64,000 nt of DNA, from positions 124,001 to 188,000 of the forward strand of contig JANSWO010000003.1 in NCBI GenBank assembly GCA_024743435.1, read 5' to 3'. Positions within the stretch are counted from its first letter, which is position 1. Every line of letters begins with the position of its first letter. The translations under genes and the position numbers were made by a program. Positions 16,802-25,673 of this stretch are shown here, piece by piece. The notes beneath the pieces are model-generated. The model ran no database searches. It was not told the origin of the DNA and saw only the letters and a program-made list of their open reading frames with translations. The DNA comes from Pseudomonadaceae bacterium. GTDB taxonomy: Bacteria; Pseudomonadota; Gammaproteobacteria; Pseudomonadales; Azotimanducaceae.

Positions 16802-17386
16802 TTGAAAAGCTCTAGGGAACAAGGATTTACCCTGCTGGAGCTGGTCGGTGTGATGGCGGTCATTGCAACGATTGGCGCGTTGGCAGCACCACGGATTATC
16901 GACGCGATAGAAGATGCGCGGGTTACCGCGTTGGTGATGCAGGTCTCCGATCTGAAGGCGAACGTTGCGGGTTTCTACGCCGATACAGGGCGCTGGCCAC
17001 GGCACATTCCAACGCATCCGGACACGCGTTATCGCCAGCTGCTGCACAACGATGCAGGTGCGAACGTCCAAATTTCCGGTTGGCAAGGGCCCTATCTCGA
17101 AAGCGAGTTGAACAACCCGATTGTGGACGGCGGATACGTTGATCTGATGGCAACCTCGTCAACTCAGTATGCCTGCGATCTCGACGCTGACGGGGCGATG
17201 GACGGTGCCTTCTACATTTATCGCATTGATGGCGTGGACATGGAGATAGGCAGGAAAGTATCGAATCTGATGGATAAGGATGGTCACTTGCTGACGGGCA
17301 ACAACGCCTGGAACAAGGCAGGCCGTGTGAAGACCTACAGCGGGGGCAACAACACGATTCTGATTGTCTGCCTGGCGAAGATATAG
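16802..17386 (+). CDS. GspG-like prepilin paralogue, first gene of the pilus operon
   Basis: A 194-residue prepilin-like protein similar to the preceding pilin along its whole length. The leader MKSSREQG is cut before FTLLELVGVMAVIATIGALA. Shared motifs are DLKANVA, DTGRWPRHIP, GWQGPYLESEL and the acidic loop DLDADGAMDG. Two cysteines (in YACDLD and IVCLAKI) match the paralogue and may form a C-terminal disulfide. The TTG start at 16802 is preceded by AGGAAAGGAA. The stop is three bases from the ATPase gene. It probably heads the long operon and could be a minor or alternative subunit. Confidence 0.9.
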   Translation: MKSSREQGFTLLELVGVMAVIATIGALAAPRIIDAIEDARVTALVMQVSDLKANVAGFYADTGRWPRHIPTHPDTRYRQLLHNDAGANVQISGWQGPYLESELNNPIVDGGYVDLMATSSTQYACDLDADGAMDGAFYIYRIDGVDMEIGRKVSNLMDKDGHLLTGNNAWNKAGRVKTYSGGNNTILIVCLAKI

Positions 17387-17389
17387 ATC

Positions 17390-19078
17390 ATGTCCGAAGC
17401 TATCCAGAAAGGCGCAGACAGTAAGCCCAAGAAACCTTTAGGCGCGAGACTTGTGGATGCCGGATTGATTTCGGACTCCCAGCTCGATCTCGCCTTGCGT
17501 GAGCAGAAACGCTCCGGTGGCTATCTGGGCGAGACTCTGGTTCAACTGGGTTTCTGTACTCCAGAGGCCATCACCGAGCTGCTTGCTCAGGAGAACGAAG
17601 TCGAAGTCGTCGACGTACGGCGACTCGAACTCGACGTACAACTGCTGGAGCTGGTCAGCTTTGAAACGGCGAGGCGCTACAAACTGATTCCGGTGCGACG
17701 GGAAGGCGACATGCTGACGGTCGCCCTCGCGGACTCCTTCGATGTCGTCGCGATGGATGCGGTAGAACGGGAATCCGGCCTGCTCGTCAATGTGGTTACT
17801 GCGCCTGAGGCGTACATCCTGCAGGCGATCGAGCGCAACTACGCGCGCACCGGCAGCATTAACGACTCGCTTGAATCCGTGTTGTCAGGTGATCTGGCGA
17901 AGGCGATCGAAGAGGGCGATGAAACGCCGATGGTACGGCTGGTGGATCAGATCCTCCAGGAAGCCATTAAGTCCGGGGCGTCTGATATACACCTGCATCC
18001 GGAAGAGAAAAACCTGCGAGTCCGAACCCGAGTGGATGGTGTGTTGCGCCAGGAGTTGCTGCTTCCAAAGACCGTTCAGGCGGCCGTTACGGCTCGCTTG
18101 AAACTGATCTCCGGTCTGGATATCACTGAGAAGCGCTCGCCCCAGGATGGCCGCATACGGATTCCCATGGGCAGTTCCTACACGGATTTGCGGGTCTCTA
18201 CACTGCCTACTAACCATGGCGAGTCGGTGGTTATGCGTATCCTGGACAGCGGTGCGGTGTCGAAGGACCTCGATGACCTGGGCTTCTCTCCAAAGGATCA
18301 GGAACGGTTCGAATCCGCTATCGATCGAGCGTTCGGCATGGTGCTCGTCACCGGCCCGACCGGTAGCGGTAAAACGACAACGCTGTATACAGCGCTGAGT
18401 TGTATCGACAGAGAAACCCGCAGCGTCTTCACGCTTGAGGACCCTATCGAATACAGCCTGCCGCTGGTTCGACAGACTCAGGTAAATCCGGACGTCGGTA
18501 TGGATTTTGCCGCTGGTCTGCGGTCTCTGCTGCGCCAGGATCCGGATGTGATTTTAGTTGGTGAGATTCGTGACCAGGAAACGGCAGAACTCGCAACGAG
18601 GGCCGCACTTACCGGCCACCTCGTGTTTTCAACACTACACACCAACAGCGCGCTGGGCGTCATCCCTCGGCTGGTGGATATGGGCGTTGACAGATATCTG
18701 CTGCCGTCGGCGCTTGTTGGCATCGTCGGCCAGCGCTTGCTGAGACGGTTGTGCCCGAATTGTCGTGAGCAAGTTCCCGGAGTGGATGCCATCTTCGATG
18801 AACCAGCGCTCGCGCACTTGCGGCCGGACACGGAAACCCACTGGCGCGGAGCCGGTTGCGGCGAGTGCTCGGATACTGGCTACAAGGGCCGAATGGCCGC
18901 GTACGAAGTACTGCTCATAGAAGATAGCTTTCACGACGCCATTCTCGCTGGTGGTTCGGAGTCTGAGATGGCCGATCTGGCCCGTGAGTCGGGCATGACA
19001 ACCATGCTCGAGGATGGCCTGGTGAAGGCGAATGCAGGGCTCACTAGCGTCGCCGAAGTCCTGAGAGTGTTGAGGTAG
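17390..19078 (+). CDS. GspE/PilB/MshE-type secretion ATPase with N-terminal MshEN domain
   Basis: A 562-residue cytoplasmic ATPase that powers pilus or pseudopilus assembly. Residues about 15-70 form an MshEN-like domain (LGARLVDAGLISDSQLDLAL and YLGETLVQLGFCTPEAITEL), a fold that binds cyclic-di-GMP in MshE. The C-terminal domain has Walker A GPTGSGKT at 322-329, the Asp box SVFTLEDPIEYSLP, Walker B DVILVGEIRD from about 386, and the His box TGHLVFSTLHTN. The tetracysteine motif LCPNC with CGECSDTGYKGR is present, as in assembly ATPases and not PilT. The platform gene follows after five bases. Confidence 0.95.
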   Translation: MSEAIQKGADSKPKKPLGARLVDAGLISDSQLDLALREQKRSGGYLGETLVQLGFCTPEAITELLAQENEVEVVDVRRLELDVQLLELVSFETARRYKLIPVRREGDMLTVALADSFDVVAMDAVERESGLLVNVVTAPEAYILQAIERNYARTGSINDSLESVLSGDLAKAIEEGDETPMVRLVDQILQEAIKSGASDIHLHPEEKNLRVRTRVDGVLRQELLLPKTVQAAVTARLKLISGLDITEKRSPQDGRIRIPMGSSYTDLRVSTLPTNHGESVVMRILDSGAVSKDLDDLGFSPKDQERFESAIDRAFGMVLVTGPTGSGKTTTLYTALSCIDRETRSVFTLEDPIEYSLPLVRQTQVNPDVGMDFAAGLRSLLRQDPDVILVGEIRDQETAELATRAALTGHLVFSTLHTNSALGVIPRLVDMGVDRYLLPSALVGIVGQRLLRRLCPNCREQVPGVDAIFDEPALAHLRPDTETHWRGAGCGECSDTGYKGRMAAYEVLLIEDSFHDAILAGGSESEMADLARESGMTTMLEDGLVKANAGLTSVAEVLRVLR

Positions 19079-19083
19079 CTGAT

Positions 19084-20286
19084 ATGCCGAAGTACGCCTA
19101 TCGCGCTATCGATGCCAACTCCAAGCCGGTTGCAGGGCTGCTTGTTGCCGAGAGCGAGACCCGTCTCGAGCGTCGCATGCAGGAACTCGGCCTGTTTCTG
19201 GTGGAAGCCAAAGCAGAGTCCGTCGCGCGTCCGCGCGCCGTCAAGAAGGTGCCGCGCAAAGAACTTGCTGACTTCTTCAATGGGCTGGCGGCGTTGCTCG
19301 CAGCAGGCATCGATGTATCCGAGAGCCTTGCGGTGATGCGGGATGAGTCGCCCCTCGAAGACCTCAAGATGGTTCTTTCCGACCTGCGCATGAACGTCGA
19401 ATCCGGTGTGGCTTTGGATGAGGCGATGAGCAACCACCCCAAGGTGTTCGACCCTCAGATCACCAATCTGATTCGGGCCGGTTCCTACAGTGGCCAGCTG
19501 GTACAGGCTTGCGCGGATGTGGCTGACCACCTCGAGTGGGTAGAGAACATCATGGCGGACATCAAACAGGCGACGATGTACCCATCGATGATCGTCTTTG
19601 CCGTTGGCGCGCTGATTTTTCTGATGTTCAGTTTCGTGGTGCCCCAGTTTGCGGACATTTTTGTGCAGCTCAATCTTGAGCTGCCGGGCATCACACAACT
19701 CGTTGTCACAATTGGTGAACTCGCTACCGGCTACTGGTGGCTGGCAATGCTGATTGTCGGATCCTCGTTTGCGCTGATTCGATTTGGCCCGAAGTACTCC
19801 GCCGAGTTTGCTTTGCGATTCGATCAATTGAAGCTCTCGTTGCCGATCTTTGGTTCGCTGATTCAGATGCTCGTGCTGTCCACCTTTGCTCATAACATGG
19901 CATTGATGATGAAAGCGGGCGTGCCCATCGTCGAAGCGCTGCAACTGGTGCGCGGCGTAGTCGGCAATCAGGTGATGGCTCGCGCGGTTGCTGATGCGGA
20001 GCTGGCGGTGACCGAGGGCCAGCGCATGTCGGATGCATTTGGCCGACACGATGTGATGACCCCGATCATCATGCGGATGCTCGTGATTGGCGAAGAGACC
20101 GGCAAGCTTGATAGCTGCCTGGAGCAGGTCTCGAACCGCCTGGATAACGAGATTCCGCGCAAGATCAAAAAGGTGTTCGGCATTCTCGAACCGGCAATCA
20201 CGATGACGTTGATTGGCGTCGTGGGCTTCGTCGCAGTTGCGATATTCATGCCGATGTTCTCCCTCATGAGTGGAGCAATGGGCTGA
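19084..20286 (+). CDS. GspF/PilC/MshG-type inner-membrane platform protein
   Basis: A 400-residue polytopic platform protein on which the ATPase acts. Two homologous cytoplasmic helical domains are seen. The first holds LADFFNGLAALLAAGIDVSES and the GSYSGQLVQA region; the second holds ALMMKAGVPIVEALQLVR and EETGKLDSCLEQVSNRLDNE. Membrane segments are YPSMIVFAVGALIFLMFSFV, WWLAMLIVGSSFALI and MTLIGVVGFVAVAIFMPMF. The N-terminal YAYRAIDANSKPVAG is characteristic of the family. Its stop overlaps the next start by one base (TGATG). Confidence 0.95.
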   Translation: MPKYAYRAIDANSKPVAGLLVAESETRLERRMQELGLFLVEAKAESVARPRAVKKVPRKELADFFNGLAALLAAGIDVSESLAVMRDESPLEDLKMVLSDLRMNVESGVALDEAMSNHPKVFDPQITNLIRAGSYSGQLVQACADVADHLEWVENIMADIKQATMYPSMIVFAVGALIFLMFSFVVPQFADIFVQLNLELPGITQLVVTIGELATGYWWLAMLIVGSSFALIRFGPKYSAEFALRFDQLKLSLPIFGSLIQMLVLSTFAHNMALMMKAGVPIVEALQLVRGVVGNQVMARAVADAELAVTEGQRMSDAFGRHDVMTPIIMRMLVIGEETGKLDSCLEQVSNRLDNEIPRKIKKVFGILEPAITMTLIGVVGFVAVAIFMPMFSLMSGAMG

Positions 20287-21062
20287 TGCGTGGTTTCTCA
20301 CTTCTCGAAATGATTGCAGTAATGGCCATCATGGCCATCTTTGCAGGCGTGCTTGCGCCCTCGGTGTTTCGCACCATCGATGAAAATCTTGCCACGGCGG
20401 AAGAATCGAATCTGGAAGCGATGGCTGAAGCGCTGGAGGAATACGTTCTGGATTCCAAGCGAGTTCCGTCTCGGCTTTCCAGCGATTGGGGCCCGGCAAT
20501 CGCGGAGCGTATGAGTCAATCAACGGCGCGTATATTGAACAACGATCGAGGCTATACGAGAGGGGTCTACTTCGACCCGACTTTCCTCACCTCATCCGTC
20601 ACGGCGTTTCCTGGGTTTACCCAGGATCTCGGTTTGACGTCAGCGCCGAACTCTCCTCGAGTGTTGGTCGTGTCTAACCTGGCGGCCAACGCTCCCGCGG
20701 CGCCGACTAGTCAGGCTGCATTTGATGCGATCTGGCAGCAAACCGGAACGCCATCGGTTACCGAGGGCAAGATGGTGAAGGTTGTCAGGCTGAACCTGGC
20801 GCCGTTGTTCCATCGAGTTTTACTCACGAACGACAATGCTACGACGGTCGGTTTTCAGGTGGAGTCTGGCACGGTGGGTTCCGTCGCTGGAGCCAGTGGA
20901 GTCCCCGGCTCTCAGACCCGTTACGTCATCGACGGCTCCAAAATATCGATGTTTGCCGACCCCTATCCCTCGGGTGCGCTGCAACGCCAGGCGCTCGTTC
21001 GAGAGGATCTGAGTTACCACTACGGTCTCGATGGCGCTGTGTGGAGTTGGCAGAAACCATGA
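20286..21062 (+). CDS. Prepilin-like protein with minimal leader (minor pseudopilin)
   Basis: A 258-residue protein with a type IV prepilin N-terminus. The leader is only MRG before FSLLEMIAVMAIMAIFAGVL, with Glu5 retained. The rest is not related to the two GspG-like pilins and has no motif I recognise. It contains a low-complexity Ala/Ser/Val region around residues 120-145 and a GSVAGASGVPGSQTRYVIDG stretch. The length and single copy between the platform gene and the MshI-like gene suggest a minor pilin or tip subunit (inference). It overlaps the next gene by ATGA. Confidence 0.85.
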   Translation: MRGFSLLEMIAVMAIMAIFAGVLAPSVFRTIDENLATAEESNLEAMAEALEEYVLDSKRVPSRLSSDWGPAIAERMSQSTARILNNDRGYTRGVYFDPTFLTSSVTAFPGFTQDLGLTSAPNSPRVLVVSNLAANAPAAPTSQAAFDAIWQQTGTPSVTEGKMVKVVRLNLAPLFHRVLLTNDNATTVGFQVESGTVGSVAGASGVPGSQTRYVIDGSKISMFADPYPSGALQRQALVREDLSYHYGLDGAVWSWQKP

Positions 21063-22438
21063 GTGTTCGCTATGCCATCAGCTGGCTATACGGCGAGTTC
21101 AGGATGGCTCGTTTTCAGCGTGGTCGTGTGGTCGAGGACTATACGGCCCCGGAGCTCATTGAGACGCAGGCGGACTTTGTTCAGGCGCTGAATGAGGCTC
21201 GCCAGCATGTGAATTGCAAAGGCCGCGGCGCGGTTGCTGTGTTGCATGAGCATGACCTGCACAGTCACGAGTTTTTCGAAGTGCCGAGTATGTCCCGGCG
21301 CGATCTCGAACGATATCTCGGCCGCCAGGTTCAGCAGTCCACTGCATTCAAGGAAGAGGCGGCCTGGTGCTATCACGAGACGACCCACGCGGACGGTCAG
21401 GAAGGCGTGTTGCTGCACATGTTGCCGCGCCGCATCGTTCGCACGACGCTGGATGCCTGTGCTGCTGTGGGCCTTGCCAGCAAGCGCTATGTTCCGCTTA
21501 CCGAGGTGGTCAGCGCCTATCTGCCTAGCCTGAATATCGAAGGCACCATAATCATCGCCGCAGTTTTCCGCACGCGTGTCGAGATCGTCGTGGCTGATGG
21601 TGGTGGCGAGGCGTTGTTCGTTCGCGAACTCGCCTACGGCTATGAAGATGGCCCGATCGGTCGGCTACCGATGGATATCAATCGAACCATCCGCTATGCC
21701 AAGCAGCAGACGGGCCGACATGTTGATCAGGTACGGATGATCGGCAACCAGGAGACACAAGCGCTCCTCGATATGGCACGTGACGTTGACGTTGAGGTCC
21801 ATGTTGATCCGGCAACGAATACCGATAACTTCTGGCTGGAACAAGTCGCTAGCCTTTCCGGGCGCCTGCACGCGAACTTTGTGTCGTCTCTGGCCCAGCG
21901 TCGAATCACACCGGATGCGCTGCGGCGAATGGGCGTCTTTGCGACGCTGAGCTTTGTTCTTGCATCTGTTTTGTCTGCTGTTGTGGTCGATCGACTGGTT
22001 GCGACCAGTAAAGATCTGATTGTGCGGGTCAACGCCCAGAACATGATTCTGCAGGAGGACATTGGTGAGCTGGAAACCCTGTTGGCAAACACTCGTGAAC
22101 AGGCCGATCACCTTGCCCGGCTGAAGGCGAATACATTCAACCTGCCTACGCTCTTCGTTCTGCACTTATCCCGGCTTGCGCCACCGAGCGTTACGTTCAA
22201 CGCAGTAGAGGTGAGCAAGGTGAATGAGCACTGGGAAGTCGATATCAGTGGGGTCATCGAGACAGACCTGGCAGCGACCGCCAGGCACCTCGGCACTTTC
22301 GAAGAGATGCTGGCTGAGCCGCCCTGGCATATGACTGTTACCCAAAGCTGGAAAGAAACCTGGTTCGATCAGCTGCAAAGCGGCGCGTTGCGGGAAGGTG
22401 ATCCGGTTGGCTTCAAGTTGGGCGGGGTCTTGCGATGA
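21059..22438 (+). CDS. MshI/PilM-PilN-like inner-membrane assembly protein
   Basis: A 459-residue protein with a PilM-like cytoplasmic region of about 285 residues (DIEE-type actin fold suggested by RDLERYLGRQVQQSTAFKE and FRTRVEIVVADGGGEALF). One membrane helix follows (about 288-308, LSFVLASVLSAVVVDRL), then a periplasmic coiled coil (LQEDIGELETLLANTREQA) and a ferredoxin-like C-terminus resembling PilN (PSVTFNAVEVSKVNEHWEVD). This fused layout is the MshI plan. The ATG at 21059 overlaps the previous stop; the gene overlaps the next by four bases. Confidence 0.82.
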   Translation: MSVRYAISWLYGEFRMARFQRGRVVEDYTAPELIETQADFVQALNEARQHVNCKGRGAVAVLHEHDLHSHEFFEVPSMSRRDLERYLGRQVQQSTAFKEEAAWCYHETTHADGQEGVLLHMLPRRIVRTTLDACAAVGLASKRYVPLTEVVSAYLPSLNIEGTIIIAAVFRTRVEIVVADGGGEALFVRELAYGYEDGPIGRLPMDINRTIRYAKQQTGRHVDQVRMIGNQETQALLDMARDVDVEVHVDPATNTDNFWLEQVASLSGRLHANFVSSLAQRRITPDALRRMGVFATLSFVLASVLSAVVVDRLVATSKDLIVRVNAQNMILQEDIGELETLLANTREQADHLARLKANTFNLPTLFVLHLSRLAPPSVTFNAVEVSKVNEHWEVDISGVIETDLAATARHLGTFEEMLAEPPWHMTVTQSWKETWFDQLQSGALREGDPVGFKLGGVLR

Positions 22439-23670
22439 GTTCGCGAGACGACATACCCAAGCCCAGCGGTTCGCTGACCGCTGAACAGAAACAGGCGATG
22501 GCGCGAATCGAAATGCGCCGTGCCGAGCGCTTGCGCGCCGAGAGCGATAAGGATGCTGGAGTGGGCGACGCTGAGAGCTCAGCACCGCTGTCGCTCCTGG
22601 ATGAGGCGGTAGAGACGAGCGACAGTATCGACTGGTCGCTTGAAGAGACGGAGCCGCCAGCGCCGGTTTTTGTTGCTCAGGATCCGGAAGAGGTTGATGC
22701 CTCAGAGAATCAGAGTCTTGATCTGGCAGGTGATGGCGGCGATGACATTGAGCTGACGACACCTGGATTAGCCGTCGCCGCCGCTGCTCCCGCAGACGAA
22801 GGCGCGGCGGAGCCCATTGATCTGAGTGCGAAAGCTGCAAGCGCGGAGCAAACACCAGCGCCACTGCTCACGCCTGAAAGCGGTTCTTCGGAAGAGCAGA
22901 ACCCATCGGAGCCCGATGACGTTCTGCCAACTGTCTCCGAAGTTGCCAGGGACGCCAGTGACTATCAGGCCCTTCGTGCATCGAAGTCGCCGATGAAGCG
23001 GCTGGTGGATGATCTGTCATCGCGAATGTTCAAAAATTCCGCTGGCATGGTTGCGACGGCTGCCGCGGTCAGCATAGCGGCCGCGTTGCTCATCTGGAGC
23101 GTCTTCTTCCGTCTCGACATTCTCGACGAGGTGGTAGCGCTTGAGATGCTGGAGCTCGACCTTGAGGACCAACACGCAACACTCGCGCTTCAGCTGTCCG
23201 CACTGAATTCCGAATCCATGGAGTCAGAGATAGCGGAGCAGAGCACCCGAATATTTCCCGGTTTCCCAGCCTTGGCCAACTGGATCGAGCGCGTCTCTGA
23301 ACGGGCTGAGGGAATGAACATGAATGTTCGATACCGCGTTGAGCCCGCCAGCTACGCGCCAGTAGATGAGGTGTTGGAAGTACCGGTCATTATCGAGCTC
23401 GAAGTAGCCAGCGACGACGATGGTGAGTTGTTCAGTCGCGGCATGGGTCTGATCGCCTCGCTTCTGCAGGATCACTGGCATCTGGATATCGCGTCTACGA
23501 GCGCCGAGGGCGACGGTAAAGGCATGCGAACGCTAGAGATGGAGGCGCGAGTCTGGGTATTCGATGTCGAGGAGTTCGTGAGTTCCAGTTTGGTAGCTGA
23601 TCGCGACACCAGCGATGGTTCAAGCGTTGCGAGCGTGGAGTTCGGAGGCGATGCAGAAATTATTCAATAA
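22435..23670 (+). CDS. PilO/MshJ-like protein with about 200-residue acidic cytoplasmic tail
   Basis: A 411-residue bitopic membrane protein. Residues 1-200 are acidic, Ala/Glu/Asp/Pro-rich and probably disordered (EESSAPLS-like runs, EQTPAPLLTPESGSSEEQN). A single membrane helix follows at about 203-225 (MVATAAAVSIAAALLIWSVF). The periplasmic part begins with a coiled coil (ALEMLELDLEDQHATLALQL) and a ferredoxin-like domain, the MshJ/PilO arrangement. MshJ and PilO normally have very short cytoplasmic tails, so the long tail is unusual. Assignment rests on position between MshI-like and MshK-like genes plus topology; direct sequence similarity is weak. Confidence 0.72.
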   Translation: MSSRDDIPKPSGSLTAEQKQAMARIEMRRAERLRAESDKDAGVGDAESSAPLSLLDEAVETSDSIDWSLEETEPPAPVFVAQDPEEVDASENQSLDLAGDGGDDIELTTPGLAVAAAAPADEGAAEPIDLSAKAASAEQTPAPLLTPESGSSEEQNPSEPDDVLPTVSEVARDASDYQALRASKSPMKRLVDDLSSRMFKNSAGMVATAAAVSIAAALLIWSVFFRLDILDEVVALEMLELDLEDQHATLALQLSALNSESMESEIAEQSTRIFPGFPALANWIERVSERAEGMNMNVRYRVEPASYAPVDEVLEVPVIIELEVASDDDGELFSRGMGLIASLLQDHWHLDIASTSAEGDGKGMRTLEMEARVWVFDVEEFVSSSLVADRDTSDGSSVASVEFGGDAEIIQ

Positions 23671-24115
23671 CCCGCTCGTTGTCGGCGCGCTGGGCTTGGT
23701 GGCTGCAGCGTATTTTGCCGTGACCGTCGTTGTGCCCATGTTCGGTAGTGACGCCAATGCCAACGGCATGTCGGACCCGGACGTTCCGATGTTTACAGAA
23801 ATAGCGGAGTCGAGCTCAACGGACGACGCCATCCCGGAAGGCCTGGCGGTAGATAAAGATCGCATCCGTTGGCTGCGAAGCCTCCCGAGAGACCCCTTTG
23901 GTCAACAACCTGGCCAGACTGATAGCGCCGGGGCAGCGGTCAGTCGGAAACCAGAACTGCAAGCGCTGTTTACCTCGGCGTCCTCGCGCAGCGCAGTAAT
24001 AGACGACGTACTCGTCCGAGAGGGCGACCTGGTGCGCGGCATGGAAGTCGTTGCCATCGACAACACCGGCGTGACGTTGGCATCGGCCACCGACACCTTA
24101 CGATTAGAGCCATAG
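23651..24115 (+). CDS. MshK/PilP-like periplasmic protein
   Basis: A 154-residue protein with an N-terminal membrane anchor (PLVVGALGLVAAAYFAVTVV), an acidic linker, the RDPF motif in SLPRDPFGQQ and a small C-terminal beta domain. That domain (ELQALFTSASSRSAVIDDVL, REGDLVRGMEVVAIDNTGVT, ending LRLEP) matches the homology region of PilP, MshK and GspC that contacts the secretin. The ATG at 23651 gives a 20-base overlap with the upstream gene; an earlier GTG-type start would overlap more. Probable role: linking the inner-membrane complex to the secretin. Confidence 0.8.
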   Translation: MQKLFNNPLVVGALGLVAAAYFAVTVVVPMFGSDANANGMSDPDVPMFTEIAESSSTDDAIPEGLAVDKDRIRWLRSLPRDPFGQQPGQTDSAGAAVSRKPELQALFTSASSRSAVIDDVLVREGDLVRGMEVVAIDNTGVTLASATDTLRLEP

Positions 24116-24118
24116 ATC

Positions 24119-25663
24119 ATGACCATGAACATACTCAAGCGATTGTCACTTCTGCTGTTGTCTTTCTGGTTAGCAGGATGTGTCGCTCTGTCCGCACCGG
24201 AGAACGATCACTTCCCGCGCTACCAGGATGAGTCCGCGCAGGAAGCTTCGGTTGTTGAGCCGGTTGCGATGACGCTCGGCGAGCGTCTGGCTCTTCCCGA
24301 GCCGGATCTCGGACTTGCCTCCAAAGAAAGTGAAGCGCTCTACAGTTTCGTCATCAAAAACATGGAAGTTGATCGCGCGCTGCGGCTCTTCTCGCGAGCC
24401 TACGGCTTGAATGTTGTGGTGGCGGAGGATGTTGTGGGTGTGATCGACGTGGAGTTCTACGATCTGCCGCTGCATCAAGCCATGTCTTTGATGCTCGATT
24501 CCATGGATTACTACTGGCTGAAAGAAGACGGGATCATCAAGGTGCGCTCTCACGAAACCCGTCAGTTTTCCATCGACTATCTGCGTCTCATTCGCTCTGG
24601 CTCGGGTACGGCTACGGCCAAAGTCAGTTCCGGCTCGTCCGAAGGCGGCGGTGACGGCGGTGGCGAGAGTGGCGGTGGCGAAGATGCCTCGAGCATCGTG
24701 ATTGGCCATTCCGATGAAGTGGATTTCTGGCAGGAGTTGCAGGGCGAGATAGAAGATCTCCTGTCGGAAGATGGCCGAGTCGTGTTGAACCGGCTTTCCG
24801 GAACGGTCGTTGTTAGCGATCAACACCGTTACGTTGAGTCGGTAGCGAACTATCTTGACCAGATGCAGCGCTCTATCCATCGGCAGGTGGACATACGCGT
24901 GCGAATTCTGGAAGTTCGGCTCGATGACAATTCTGCGCTGGGTGTTAACTGGAGTCGCATCGCCGATGCAGTGGATAGCACCGACGCCGTTGACCTCTTG
25001 ATCGACGGCACTATCGGCAGCCCTGCGGGTGGCTTTGATCGAGCTGATAGCACTTTCACCCTGCAGTACTTTGACCAGGAATCGGGCAACAACTTAAGCG
25101 CGTTAGTGGATGCCCTGAAAGAGCAGGGTGACGTGGAGATTGTCTCGCAACCCCATGTGCGCAGCATGAACAACCAGACGTCACTGATTAAAGTTGGCAC
25201 TGATCGAACATTCTTCCGACGCGAGCAATCGACGGATTCGACGTCCGCGGGTTCGCTGACGACTGCAACCGATATCCCTCAGGTAGTCACGGAAGGCGTG
25301 GTTCTCTCGATCACGCCGCAGATTGCCGACAACGGCTGGATCATGATGGACGTATCACCGGTAGTGACCCGGGTGTCCAGTGTTTCGACCGTCACGAATG
25401 GCAGTGGTGTGGTTCAGTCGTCCGCGCCCAATCTCGACATCGCCCAGGTGACCTCGCTAGTGCGTGCGCGCAGTGGCGAAACCGTTGTGATTGGCGGGCT
25501 TATTCAAACGCAAAGCAGCGTTACTCAACGCTCAATCCCAGGCACCAACTGGATGGGGCCCTTAAAGAATCTCGCTGGTGGCACCTATGACGCTCAGGTC
25601 AAATCCGAGCTGGTTATGGTTCTGACCCCAGTCATTGTCGACAGCCGTACGGCGAGCCGTTAG
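24119..25663 (+). CDS. MshL/GspD/PilQ-type secretin lipoprotein
   Basis: The outer-membrane pore of the locus, 514 residues. A lipoprotein signal ends at LAGC. The N0/N1-like domain follows (DRALRLFSRAYGLNVVVAED, LPLHQAMSLMLDSMDYYWL), then a Gly/Ser/Glu-rich linker (about residues 168-188). An N1-type domain (DDNSALGVNWSRIAD) precedes the C-terminal secretin domain with VEIVSQPHVRSMNNQ, TEGVVLSITPQIADNGW and VIGGLIQTQSSVTQRSIPG. The final LVMVLTPVIVD is classic secretin. As a lipoprotein it may reach the outer membrane without a separate pilotin (inference). Confidence 0.95.
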   Translation: MTMNILKRLSLLLLSFWLAGCVALSAPENDHFPRYQDESAQEASVVEPVAMTLGERLALPEPDLGLASKESEALYSFVIKNMEVDRALRLFSRAYGLNVVVAEDVVGVIDVEFYDLPLHQAMSLMLDSMDYYWLKEDGIIKVRSHETRQFSIDYLRLIRSGSGTATAKVSSGSSEGGGDGGGESGGGEDASSIVIGHSDEVDFWQELQGEIEDLLSEDGRVVLNRLSGTVVVSDQHRYVESVANYLDQMQRSIHRQVDIRVRILEVRLDDNSALGVNWSRIADAVDSTDAVDLLIDGTIGSPAGGFDRADSTFTLQYFDQESGNNLSALVDALKEQGDVEIVSQPHVRSMNNQTSLIKVGTDRTFFRREQSTDSTSAGSLTTATDIPQVVTEGVVLSITPQIADNGWIMMDVSPVVTRVSSVSTVTNGSGVVQSSAPNLDIAQVTSLVRARSGETVVIGGLIQTQSSVTQRSIPGTNWMGPLKNLAGGTYDAQVKSELVMVLTPVIVDSRTASR

Positions 25664-25673
25664 GCGAGAGTGT

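Noticed and set aside
18931-20301. 456-codon minus-strand frame opposite the platform protein gene
   Set aside because: His/Arg/Gln-rich shadow of the GspF-like gene, which has full family motifs and operon context.
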